Position numbers and translations under genes: made by a program. The notes beneath the pieces were generated by a model. That model had not been told where the DNA came from. It ran no database searches and saw only the letters and a list, made by a program, of their open reading frames with translations. DNA of 15,717 bases, taken from positions 1 through 15,717 of the forward strand of contig JAKPMW010000262.1 of NCBI GenBank assembly GCA_029548715.1, read 5' to 3'. Below, one piece after another: positions 7,178 through 15,368 of this stretch. This DNA is from Spirochaetota bacterium (GTDB lineage: Bacteria > Spirochaetota > JAGLSM01 > JAKPMW01). The first letter of the stretch is position 1. The number at the start of each line of letters is the position of its first letter.

Positions 7178-8665
7178 ATGGCAGGCAAGAGTCGCTATCT
7201 CCGCGGCATACTCATTTTTTTCGTCATTTCTTTCGGCACATTTCTCCTGATGTATCTCTTCGGTGAGGACGCTTCGTCCCGGGTTCCTCTGGTCTGGCAG
7301 GCCGACCGGGATTCAAAGGCCTCTTTCGCACAGGCACTGGCGGTGCCGCAGCCTGTCACGATACCGGCAACAGGGTCATCGGCGGCCATTTCCCTCAAAG
7401 GGTTGACCAACGCCATCTGGTCCTGGTCCGAGGCGACCAATGCCGCCCGGGATGCCGCTTCTCTGGCAGCGTCCGGGAGGGCCATGGCCGGGCTTGTGCT
7501 TCGCAGCCAGAGCAACCTGATAGTGGCCGAGTTTGCCACGGCGCCCAATGTCTGCACGAATGCGCCGATCCGGGCGGTGTTTACGGCGACCAACGATGCC
7601 CAGGCCCCGGCCCGGCTGGCCCGCTTTGTGGCGGATCAGGCTGTGCTGCTCCCGCTTCCCAGCCAGCTTGGCCTGATGGAGAGTATCGGGGAGATCAGCC
7701 TCTGGTTTCTCCTGATTGCGCTCGCATTTTACTTCATCAATGTGCTTGTTGACAGCTACCTCGTGCGCGTACTGCTGAGAGCCGTCGATGATGACATGCC
7801 CTTTATACAGTGCATCTATGCCGTGCTGGGGAACGAGTTTTTGACTGCGATCACCCCCTTCCAGTCCGGGGGGCAACCCCTGATGGTGTACGTGATGCAC
7901 AAGAACAATGTGTCCGTGGGCAAGGGGATCCTGATCGTCTTTTTCAAGACCGCCGCCCAGATTTACTTTTTTGCCCTTACGGCACCGGTCGTCATCCTGT
8001 TTTGGCCCGAGGTAGCCGCCATTCCGGGATTGACCGCGTTTTACGTGTACGGGATCTTCTTCTTCGGCTACTTCCTGGCTCTGACCTTTCTGGTGCTTGT
8101 CAAACCGCACAAGGCCAAGCGGATCTCGATGTGGTTTTTCAAGCTCCTGGGAAAATTCAAGTACTTCAAAAAACGCAAGGCCAAGATGAGCCGGGGGCTG
8201 CGCAAGACCATCCGGGAGATCAACATCTTCAGTCATTTTACGAAAAATATTCTCAGGACAAAAAAGATCGTCTTTCTCCAGCTCTTTTCCCTGACGATTC
8301 TCTCCTGGATTTTCAAGTTTCTTGTGGCCGTTGCTGTCATCTGGGGACTGGGTGGGTTGACGGTCAATGTGATCCAGGCGGTCAGCGTGCAGACCGTGAC
8401 CAATTTTCTCGGCTTTTTTGCCCCCTCGCCAGGCGGGAGCGGGGTATTCGAGTTTTCCATGAAAAAGGTCTTTGAGACGGTTGAGGCTCTGACACCCGAA
8501 CGGCTCTTTGTGTTTGTCATCATCTGGCGTTTTATCACCTACTACATCAGCGTGTTTCTTGGCGGGCTTGTGGCGGTGCGGGTCCTTCACTTCCGTGAGC
8601 ATGAGCTGGAAGAGGAAGAAAAGATCATCGAACACGAGATTGACGAGGGCAGATCTCTCGATTGA
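7178..8665 (+). CDS. Flippase-like integral membrane protein (UPF0104/YbhN, LPG synthase TM-region family)
   Basis: A 495-residue inner-membrane protein. The family hallmarks are the TPFQSGGQP block (226-234) and PSPGGSG (416-422) near the end of the transmembrane bundle. Hydrophobic segments fall at about 9-28, 172-196, 250-276, 286-308, 366-390, 400-416 and 443-470. The fold is that of the MprF N-terminal flippase region; members of the family are implicated in moving lipids or lipid-linked precursors across the membrane. Unusually, about 140 soluble residues (29-171), probably outside the cytoplasm, separate helix 1 from helix 2. A basic loop lies at about 308-362 and the tail is acidic (474-495). 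The frame opens at 7103, but ATG 7178 starts a normal positive-then-hydrophobic N-terminus. Its ribosome binding site is weak (ACGGA, 7164-7168). It converges on the TPR gene. Confidence 0.85.
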   Translation: MAGKSRYLRGILIFFVISFGTFLLMYLFGEDASSRVPLVWQADRDSKASFAQALAVPQPVTIPATGSSAAISLKGLTNAIWSWSEATNAARDAASLAASGRAMAGLVLRSQSNLIVAEFATAPNVCTNAPIRAVFTATNDAQAPARLARFVADQAVLLPLPSQLGLMESIGEISLWFLLIALAFYFINVLVDSYLVRVLLRAVDDDMPFIQCIYAVLGNEFLTAITPFQSGGQPLMVYVMHKNNVSVGKGILIVFFKTAAQIYFFALTAPVVILFWPEVAAIPGLTAFYVYGIFFFGYFLALTFLVLVKPHKAKRISMWFFKLLGKFKYFKKRKAKMSRGLRKTIREINIFSHFTKNILRTKKIVFLQLFSLTILSWIFKFLVAVAVIWGLGGLTVNVIQAVSVQTVTNFLGFFAPSPGGSGVFEFSMKKVFETVEALTPERLFVFVIIWRFITYYISVFLGGLVAVRVLHFREHELEEEEKIIEHEIDEGRSLD

Positions 8666-8698
8666 CGGAATACCCGTTCCTGCGAGAGCTGGCCTTGG

Positions 8699-11600
8699 TC
8701 AGTATGGTGACAGTTCGTGGGGTGGGGTGGTCCTGGCGAGGAGAAGGCGGAAGATGGCCTGCGCCGAGCGTTCGGATGAGGCCAGCTCCCTGCTCCCTTC
8801 TCCGGCAGCAATCAGGTCAAGGGCGAGAGCCCAGCGGCTGGCCGCAAAGTGTACCCCTGCCGCTTCTATGGATGTCCCCATCTCTGCAGCGGGCTGGCGG
8901 TTTCTGGCGGCGGCCTGCATCCGGTCCGGGTCGGCGGATTTGACAGCGCTTTCGGGAAGGCCCAGGCTCAACAGGATATACCCCAGGGTGGCCCGGTATT
9001 CCACCGAGTCCGGGTGCAGGGTCACATTTTCCACCGCCAGGCTGCGGGCCCGCACAAGTCCGGCCCGGCCCTGTGTTGCGAGCTGCCAGGCCAGGGCATC
9101 CCGGATCCCGGGGGCTGTGCGGATATGCTTCAGTCCCCGCTCGAGGATCTCACTGGCTTCCCGTGTTTTTCCGTCATCGGAGAGATGACGCCCCAGGGCA
9201 ATGTACCCGGACTCGAGCCAGGGCATCCCCTCTACCAGATCCTCCAGAACCCTCCGGGCCTCTTCCCGCCGGTTTTGGCTGGTCAGGACACGGGCATAGA
9301 CAAGGTGCACATCCTGCTGGCGGATAAACGAGGCACTGTTTTTCCAGAGCTGGTCCAGCAGGCGGATGGCATGTTCCTCCTTGCCGCAGCCCGCCATTGC
9401 CTGTGCCCATTTGAAGCGGTAGAGGTTGTTGCCAGGATCAGCCCGGACCGCCCGGGCATAAAACTGTTCGGCCTCTTCATGTTTTTTCTGGAGAATGCGG
9501 ATATCGCCCGCCAGGGCCAGAAAGCCGAAGCGGTCATCCTTGTCCAGGTCAATCCCCTCCCAGACATATTCCAGGGCCCTGGAGACTGATCCCGAGCGGA
9601 AGAAGGCCCGGGCCAGTGTTGCCAGGGTGTCAAGAAGCATGTCCCTCAGTTGCGCATCCGCGTAATTCCTTCCCATATCCTGCTTGAAGCGGCCGACCAT
9701 CTGTTCCCCACGGCTGACAGCCTGCTCCAGATTTCCCTGTTCGAGTTCGATGCGGGACATATAGTACAGGGCGTGCAGGTTGTCCCGGTCAATGGAGAGG
9801 GATTCATCAAGCGACTGAACAGCCTTTTGCGGCTGGTTGTTTTTCCAGTAGAGAAAGCCCAGGGCTGTGCGCATGTCGTTGTCTTTCGGAGAGAGCCGGA
9901 CAGCCCGTTCGAAGGACTGGATGGTTGCAGCGATATTGCCGGCTGCAAACAGAAACCGGGCATGGCCGTGATGGCTGCGCCAGTCATCAGGGAAGCGGGC
10001 GATGATGTCCGCCCAGACGGCATTGGCCTCGTTGACCTGTCCGTCACGCGAGAGGAGGGCCGCAAGATCGCCCATCAGGCTGCGCAGGGCCGGGGGCCGG
10101 AGCCTGGCCTGGCTGTTGCTCAACGCCAGTTGCAAAAGATCCCGGGCGAGGCGCGTGTGTCCCCCGTCGGCGTGGATTGCAGCAATGCGGCGGATGGCGG
10201 CCGTCTCGTCCGAGGGGATGTCTGCCAGGGTTGCGATCATCCCCTGGCCTCGGGCCTTGTGGGTATCGAAGGCGCTGCGCTGGATATACCCCTGGTACGC
10301 GAGCCTGGCCTGTCCGATGGACTGGTTGATACGGAGGCTTGTTCCTGCTGCCGCATCAAGGCATGCCCGGGCATTGGTGGCCATGGGCCAGTGCTCGTGA
10401 AATTCCCTGAGTGAGCGGGGGAAGGTGCGGGCCAGTTCGGCGTGCAGGTTTCCGATGACCAGGCTGGTGATGGCGTATTCATGGTACCCCGCCAGGTTGG
10501 GAACGGCGAGCAGGCGCTCATAGGCCCGGATTGCTCCCTGGATGTCTCCCTGCTGGCGCAGGATTTCGCCCAGGGCCCGTGCGATCCCCGGGGTGTCAGC
10601 CGAGGGGATCTCGAGGGCGCGCTGGAGGTACTGCGCTGCGGCCGGGTCCTGGTTCTTGTTGTAGAGGATCTTGCCCGTCATGTACCAGCGCGCGGCCCGG
10701 ATTTCGTCAGCCGAACGGGCCGATTCGAGCAGGTCCTGATAGTGCAGGGGGTCTGTGAGAAGATCAAGGGAGGTGAGTTTTGCGACAATCCTGTCCATGT
10801 CGCCCGGTTGCTCAAGCTCCCAGATCCGGAGGGCTGCCTGGACGGCGAGGGCGTCGGTATTGTCCGGCTCAAGGGACAGAGCGGCAGCGAGATGGTCCCG
10901 GGCCGAGACAAGGAGGCTGTGGCGCATGTCTGCAAAAAAGAGCTTGATTGCCGCATCGGCCGTGAGGATGTGCAGGCCGGCGTGTTTCGGATCAAGCCGC
11001 GAGGCGGTCTCGAGGCAGCGCTGGTACCCCGGATGTCCCGTCCCCAGCAGGGAGCGGTAGCGCAGGGCGGTTTCGAGCAGGTCGTCCCTGCTGCCCCGGG
11101 CGGAGCGTTCGGCAGAGAGCATGTCCCGCTCGAGGAGCTGCCGCTCGAGATCCCTGATGGCAGCGAGCGTCTGTGTCGAGCCGGAGAGTCTGGCCGCTGT
11201 CCGGTACCAGTGCAGAGCCTTTTCGCTGTCACCCCGCCCCAGCCAGAAAGCGGCCAGTGCTCCTGCATAACGGGGCTCGTCAGGTGCAAGTTCGGCCGCT
11301 TTTTCGAGGCAGACCAGACGGCCAGGTGCATCTGGAGTCTCCTGGCTGGCATCGAGCTCGGCCGTGTACCACCAGACGAGCGGGTTTTTCGGGTCCAGGC
11401 TGCGGGCCCGGGCCAGACTTGCCCGGCTGCGTTCAAAGCGGGTCAGGGCCAGTTCGGCGCGGGCACGGAGGATGTATCCCGAAGCGTGGTTGGGTTGGGC
11501 CTGAATGATGCGGTTGGCCAGGTCGAGGGCCGTGCGATGTTCGCCAAGCTCAAGATGGTTTTCGGCCATCCGCAGGAGGATCGTGGTCAGCCGGTGGTCA

Positions 11601-12643
11601 TCCTGCCCGTAATAGTCTGAAAAATTCTTGAGGCGCTGGTTCTCAAGCCGCCTCTGCCGGACAGAGAGACTCAGGGCATCATTCTCCGGTAGCAGTCGGC
11701 GTGCCCTTTCGAACCAGCGCTCGGCTGACAAACGGTCCTTGTCATGGTTGAGGGCGATGTGGCCCAGCGTTTCGGCGAGCGAATGGGTTTGCCGGCCGGC
11801 GTTCCAGGCTTTTTCGAGCCAGCGTTTTCCTTCATCGTGCTTTCCAAGCCTGATCGAGAGGTGACCGCCCCGCTCAAGCATGGCCGTATCGTCCGGGTAG
11901 TGCATCAGATAGGTGCTGATCAGGGAATTGGCCTTCCAGAGATCACCCCGCTCGATGGCGATTTTCGAAAGCCGCTCGAGGGCATGGGCGTTGCGGTAAT
12001 CGGCTGCCAGGAGGCGCTCAAGCCAGAAGGGGAGGTGATCGTTTTTTCCTTTGTGTTCGAGACTGCGGACGAGGGCCATGAGAAACTGCTGGTCAGCCTG
12101 CCCCTGGTTGACCAGCAGCGAGGCCTCGGCGAGGCCGAGGGTGGTCCAGCCAGCATCCAGCAGGGTAAACGCCAGTTCCCGGCGTGCCGCATGATCCGCC
12201 GGCTGTACCTTCAGGCGGGTGTGCATCCGTCTGATGGTCCGGGAACGCTCAAGATCCCTTCTCGTGGCAAGGAGGGTGGGGTCTTCGGGATAGCGGGTCA
12301 GTCCCCGGGAGAGCGCCAGATCGGATGCGTCAAACCGGCCCTCCCGCTGAAGCAGTCTGGCATAGAGGCTCCAGCCCAGGGGTGGGGCCTCAGGTTGTGA
12401 ACAGGCTGCCGAGAGCAGGAGCTCGGCCTTTCCTGGCTGGTTGCGGCGCAGGTACCATGAGGCAAGGCCGGTCAATGCAACGGGATCATCCTCCGCGCTC
12501 CGCACTGCCTGGCGGTAGCGGATCCCGGCGTCAGACTGGAACATCAGTTCCGTCAGCCGGTCTCCCTCGCGTGTCAGGCTGGTGCTTGAGGCGCATCCCG
12601 CCAGGATCAGGAAAGCGCAAACATGGAAACGTGTGCCAGACAT
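8699..12643 (-). CDS. Very large TPR-repeat lipoprotein
   Basis: A 1314-residue protein. The N-terminus is a short type II signal peptide with lipobox LAGC, lipidated Cys at 17. Alanine, not Asp, follows the Cys, so by the proteobacterial Lol rule it would be sent to the outer membrane. Nearly all the rest is helical repeats of tetratricopeptide type. Clear examples lie around 391-424, 457-490, 586-600, 686-715, 890-923, 925-957, 1043-1072 and 1145-1175, with the A-x(6)-G...A-x(3)-P-x-N pattern. I see no enzymatic motif, no terminal beta-barrel and no C-terminal anchor. Such proteins usually act as periplasmic or outer-membrane scaffolds, for example in polysaccharide export or motility. It lies 97 bases downstream of the PilZ gene on the same strand and is probably co-transcribed with it. 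Function is unassigned. Confidence 0.85.
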   Translation of the reverse strand: MSGTRFHVCAFLILAGCASSTSLTREGDRLTELMFQSDAGIRYRQAVRSAEDDPVALTGLASWYLRRNQPGKAELLLSAACSQPEAPPLGWSLYARLLQREGRFDASDLALSRGLTRYPEDPTLLATRRDLERSRTIRRMHTRLKVQPADHAARRELAFTLLDAGWTTLGLAEASLLVNQGQADQQFLMALVRSLEHKGKNDHLPFWLERLLAADYRNAHALERLSKIAIERGDLWKANSLISTYLMHYPDDTAMLERGGHLSIRLGKHDEGKRWLEKAWNAGRQTHSLAETLGHIALNHDKDRLSAERWFERARRLLPENDALSLSVRQRRLENQRLKNFSDYYGQDDHRLTTILLRMAENHLELGEHRTALDLANRIIQAQPNHASGYILRARAELALTRFERSRASLARARSLDPKNPLVWWYTAELDASQETPDAPGRLVCLEKAAELAPDEPRYAGALAAFWLGRGDSEKALHWYRTAARLSGSTQTLAAIRDLERQLLERDMLSAERSARGSRDDLLETALRYRSLLGTGHPGYQRCLETASRLDPKHAGLHILTADAAIKLFFADMRHSLLVSARDHLAAALSLEPDNTDALAVQAALRIWELEQPGDMDRIVAKLTSLDLLTDPLHYQDLLESARSADEIRAARWYMTGKILYNKNQDPAAAQYLQRALEIPSADTPGIARALGEILRQQGDIQGAIRAYERLLAVPNLAGYHEYAITSLVIGNLHAELARTFPRSLREFHEHWPMATNARACLDAAAGTSLRINQSIGQARLAYQGYIQRSAFDTHKARGQGMIATLADIPSDETAAIRRIAAIHADGGHTRLARDLLQLALSNSQARLRPPALRSLMGDLAALLSRDGQVNEANAVWADIIARFPDDWRSHHGHARFLFAAGNIAATIQSFERAVRLSPKDNDMRTALGFLYWKNNQPQKAVQSLDESLSIDRDNLHALYYMSRIELEQGNLEQAVSRGEQMVGRFKQDMGRNYADAQLRDMLLDTLATLARAFFRSGSVSRALEYVWEGIDLDKDDRFGFLALAGDIRILQKKHEEAEQFYARAVRADPGNNLYRFKWAQAMAGCGKEEHAIRLLDQLWKNSASFIRQQDVHLVYARVLTSQNRREEARRVLEDLVEGMPWLESGYIALGRHLSDDGKTREASEILERGLKHIRTAPGIRDALAWQLATQGRAGLVRARSLAVENVTLHPDSVEYRATLGYILLSLGLPESAVKSADPDRMQAAARNRQPAAEMGTSIEAAGVHFAASRWALALDLIAAGEGSRELASSERSAQAIFRLLLARTTPPHELSPY

Positions 12644-12742
12644 GCCGAATCATCTCGCTTATGACGGGGTTGCCTCTAATGATACTACCTGAGCGTGGGA
12701 TGTGAGAGGTACAGGTGGAATGCCTGGTGGCCGGAGAAAGGA

Positions 12743-13855
12743 TTACTCGCCGCTGGTCTGTGCCCCGTCAGGGCTGAGCAGGATTCCGTTGGCGGTCGGA
12801 ATGATGGTTTTGGGGGCGAAGTTCTTTTTTTCGTCCGCGTCACGGTAAACATACTCGAAGATGTTGTTGCGTGTCTTTCTGCTGATGCGCTCGAACCGGA
12901 TATGCAGCATCCGTTCGGTGCTATTGGGAATTCCGGTGCAGGCCAGGACGCGTCCGATGGCGACCTCGGTGTTTTCAAAGTCCAGGCTGAAGTCCAGCTT
13001 GACAAGGGTGTTTTCCCTGAGAAGTCCGCCGGCCCTGACGGCCACTCCGCCAGCGCTCAGGTTGACGATTGTTCCGCTGAAGGGGATGGTGTTGGCAATC
13101 GAAACCTTGCGGGAGGCTCCTTCGCCGGTCACCCGCAGTGAAAACATGCTGACCGCTATGGAGACCGCGTTGCGCCTGAATATCCGCTTCTGGGTCCGGG
13201 TGATCCGGTTGCTGTGCTCGATATTGATGTGGCCGGTGATCCCGCTCCCCATTGTCTGGTCGAGCACCTTGCTGATGAAGCTGTACTCCGCGTCGTTGCT
13301 GACGTGGAACTTGACCCGGACCTTTTTGCCCTCCCAGGTGAAGTCCTGGACATCCAGGGCTTCCATGGGCATTGCGGCGGCGAAGAATTTGGGAGTTGTC
13401 TCAAGTACGTATGTCTGATATGAGCCGATGCGCTCAAAGGTCAGTTCGACGGGCTGATTGGCCCTGATCTGGTTGGAATGGGAGACGGTTTGCCTGCGGC
13501 TGGCGATAATCCCGTCCATCTTGTTGCGCAGGAGGAAGATGCGTTCAATGGCGACGTGCTTTTCTTCATCCGTCAATTCGGAGTTTTTGACCCGCTCGAC
13601 GCTCCTGATGACGGTGGTATCCAGGGTCCGGGCTGAGGAATACATCATCATGAAGTCAGGAACCCGGTTTTCGAAAGCGATATCGCGCAGGAGCAGGATG
13701 TCGGGCTTTTCAAGGCCATAGGACAACCCTTCGTGCTTGAAGGCAAACCAGTTGTACCGCATCCCCTTGTACTTGATGGCTATGACAATCTGGTAGGCAA
13801 TCATGCCGACTACGGCAACTGCACCCAGGATTGCCAGAAAACCAATGAGTGTCAT
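12743..13855 (-). CDS. Membrane-anchored PilZ-domain c-di-GMP receptor, YcgR-like
   Basis: A 370-residue protein with one N-terminal transmembrane helix (about 3-28). A charged helical region (about 50-125) follows, then a beta-rich domain resembling the YcgR N-terminal (PilZN) module (about 130-215), then a PilZ domain (about 220-340). The c-di-GMP-binding signature is intact: R-x3-R at Arg 224/Arg 228 and N-x-S-x2-G at 265-270. YcgR-type proteins bind c-di-GMP and slow or bias flagellar rotation, or adjust envelope functions. The frame is open to 13966, but ATG 13855 has GGGAG six bases upstream and begins directly with the membrane helix. It is divergent from the diguanylate cyclase and upstream of the TPR lipoprotein. 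The exact partner, flagellum or secretion machine, is not shown by the sequence. Confidence 0.87.
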   Translation of the reverse strand: MTLIGFLAILGAVAVVGMIAYQIVIAIKYKGMRYNWFAFKHEGLSYGLEKPDILLLRDIAFENRVPDFMMMYSSARTLDTTVIRSVERVKNSELTDEEKHVAIERIFLLRNKMDGIIASRRQTVSHSNQIRANQPVELTFERIGSYQTYVLETTPKFFAAAMPMEALDVQDFTWEGKKVRVKFHVSNDAEYSFISKVLDQTMGSGITGHINIEHSNRITRTQKRIFRRNAVSIAVSMFSLRVTGEGASRKVSIANTIPFSGTIVNLSAGGVAVRAGGLLRENTLVKLDFSLDFENTEVAIGRVLACTGIPNSTERMLHIRFERISRKTRNNIFEYVYRDADEKKNFAPKTIIPTANGILLSPDGAQTSGE

Positions 13856-13895
13856 GGCCAACTCCCGCAGGGATACGCCGTCCGGTATCACGGCG

Positions 13896-13918
13896 CTGTG
13901 TCCACCGCAGGGACACAG
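13896..13918 (-). promoter_or_regulatory. Stem-loop at the predicted 5' end of the PilZ transcript
   Basis: A perfect eight-base stem (CTGTGTCC at 13896-13903 with GGACACAG at 13911-13918) encloses a seven-base loop. If the sigma-28-like promoter is real, the stem begins at about the first transcribed base, where it could protect the mRNA. Part of it belongs to a 12-base direct repeat, CCGCAGGGAYAC, at 13865-13876 and 13905-13916. Confidence 0.3.
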
Positions 13919-13923
13919 GGTAT

Positions 13924-13950
13924 CTATCGGCGTGAGGCGGTAAAAAATTG
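13924..13950 (-). promoter_or_regulatory. Sigma-28 (FliA)-like promoter facing the PilZ-TPR genes
   Basis: On the minus strand GCCGATAG (13931-13924) matches seven of eight bases of the FliA -10 consensus GCCGATAA. CAATTTTT (13950-13943) matches five of eight of the -35 consensus TAAAGTTT, and the spacer is exactly 11 bases. The highly conserved TAAA core of the -35 is imperfect. The leader to ATG 13855 would be about 60 bases. A competing perfect TATAAT (13983-13978) lies farther upstream without a matching -35. Confidence 0.35.
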
Positions 13951-14030
13951 AGGGATCAGGCGACAATCCTTTCCGGGATTATATCTGCTGTCAGTATCCA
14001 TGCGGGCGGTCTGTCGTGCCCGTTGCTTGT

Positions 14031-14066
14031 GCGGGGATTGACGAATCCCCGCCGTGTTGTGATACA
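14031..14066 (+). promoter_or_regulatory. Perfect inverted repeat over the promoter of the diguanylate cyclase gene
   Basis: GCGGGGATT (14031-14039) and AATCCCCGC (14044-14052) form nine-base perfect arms around GACG. A -35 candidate, TTGACG (14038-14043), is buried inside, and 17 bases later comes GATACA (14061-14066) preceded by TG at 14058-14059, an extended -10-like element. An operator for a dimeric regulator is the simplest reading. A terminator is unlikely because no T-run follows on either strand. Confidence 0.4.
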
Positions 14067-14096
14067 CTTGAGGCGGGAATTGATCGGAGGTCGTGA

Positions 14097-15368
14097 ATGT
14101 TCAGTGTACTGCATGTTGAAAGCAGTCATTTTTTTACCAAGCTCTACCGCAGGATTGTCGAGGGGCAAAAGGCCAGGTATCTCGAGGCGGGCTCGGCTGA
14201 CGAAGCCATGAGGATTCTTGAGACCGAGCATGTGGATATCATCATCTCGGCGAGTACTGTGGACGGGGGCATCGACGGCTTTGTCAAGCGGCTGGGGCAG
14301 AGCCGGTTCAAGATTCTCCCTGTGGTGGTCTCAAGTGCCAGTGATACCGCCGAGGAGCGAACCGAGATGTTTTCACTGGGTGTGGTGGATTACCTTCTCA
14401 AGGAAGACTCGGACGAGCACCTTGCCCGGTTTATTGAAAAGATGGTTCAGGCGGACAGCCGGCTGGATGCCCTCAAGTCTCTCTCCATCGCCGTGCTTGA
14501 TGATTCAGAGACCGTGCATGAGGTGATGCGGCGGACCTTTGCCATTTACGGAATAGATTCGATGCGCTCGTATTATACGGCCCAGGAGATCCTTGCCGGC
14601 CCGGATCATGACATCTATCTGGTGGACATCAACCTGCCGGATATGTCTGGTACCCAGATCGTGCTTGAGGTCCGCAAGCGCGCTCCGGATGCTGTCATCA
14701 TTGCTGTCTCCGCCATCGATCATTACAAGGTGATCTCCAATACCCTGATCGCTGGTGCGGATGACTACATCATCAAGCCCTTTAATGCCATGATCCTGAT
14801 GGCACGGCTCCAGGCCAGCGCCCGGATGCTGCTACTGTACCGCGAGCTGGAGGAAAAAAACAGGCGTCTTGAGGAACTGGTAGTGCGGGACAGCCTGACA
14901 GGACTGTACAATCACAAGCACATCATCGACCGGCTTGCGGAAGAGGTCGAAAAGGCAATGCGGTACCAGCACACCCTGTCCGTGGTCATGCTGGATATCG
15001 ACCACTTTAAGAATGTCAACGATACGTGGGGGCATCAGGCCGGAGACCGGGTGCTTGTTGCCTTTTCCCGTCTCCTTGCCGAGTCGGCGCGAAACTGTGA
15101 CATTGTCGGGCGGTACGGCGGGGAGGAGTTTCTTGTGATTCTTCCCGAGACTGATCTTGAGGCTGCCAGCGTCTTCGGCAACCGGCTGCGTGAGCGGTTT
15201 GGAGAGATGCAGTTTGACGAGAATGAAGACCTTTCGGTGACCGTCTCGGGCGGGGTCGCCGAATGGAAGGGCGGGGGGCATCTGATGCTGGTCAAGCAGG
15301 CCGACCATCTCCTCTACCGGGCCAAGGCAAACGGTCGCAACAGGATCGAGTCAAAGAGCCAGGGCTGA
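14097..15368 (+). CDS. Receiver-receiver-GGDEF diguanylate cyclase (PleD-like layout)
   Basis: A 423-residue cytoplasmic protein that should make c-di-GMP from two GTP. REC1 (about 1-118) is a pseudo-receiver: Ala 52 stands where the phospho-acceptor Asp belongs and the N-terminal acidic pair is lost, though Lys 102 remains. REC2 (about 129-245) is canonical: Asp 135/136, phospho-acceptor Asp 177, Ser 205 and Lys 227-Pro 228. A short coiled linker (249-264) leads to a GGDEF domain (about 265-420). It has the metal Asp 300, the signature GGEEF at 341-345, and an RNCD inhibitory site at 332-335, five residues before it, so product inhibition is expected. The ATG has GGAGG (14086-14090) six bases upstream. 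It is divergent from the PilZ gene. The cognate histidine kinase is not in the window. Confidence 0.93.
   Translation: MFSVLHVESSHFFTKLYRRIVEGQKARYLEAGSADEAMRILETEHVDIIISASTVDGGIDGFVKRLGQSRFKILPVVVSSASDTAEERTEMFSLGVVDYLLKEDSDEHLARFIEKMVQADSRLDALKSLSIAVLDDSETVHEVMRRTFAIYGIDSMRSYYTAQEILAGPDHDIYLVDINLPDMSGTQIVLEVRKRAPDAVIIAVSAIDHYKVISNTLIAGADDYIIKPFNAMILMARLQASARMLLLYRELEEKNRRLEELVVRDSLTGLYNHKHIIDRLAEEVEKAMRYQHTLSVVMLDIDHFKNVNDTWGHQAGDRVLVAFSRLLAESARNCDIVGRYGGEEFLVILPETDLEAASVFGNRLRERFGEMQFDENEDLSVTVSGGVAEWKGGGHLMLVKQADHLLYRAKANGRNRIESKSQG

Noticed and set aside
7376..8635. A 419-codon minus-strand open frame opposite the flippase-like gene
   Set aside because: It is antisense to a clear membrane protein, and its composition (rich in His, Lys, Gln, Asp, Gly) is what the complement of hydrophobic codons gives. 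No domain is recognisable.
10442..11620. A 392-codon plus-strand open frame inside the TPR gene
   Set aside because: The opposite strand encodes a coherent repeat protein. This frame has no motif and arises from GC-rich codon bias.
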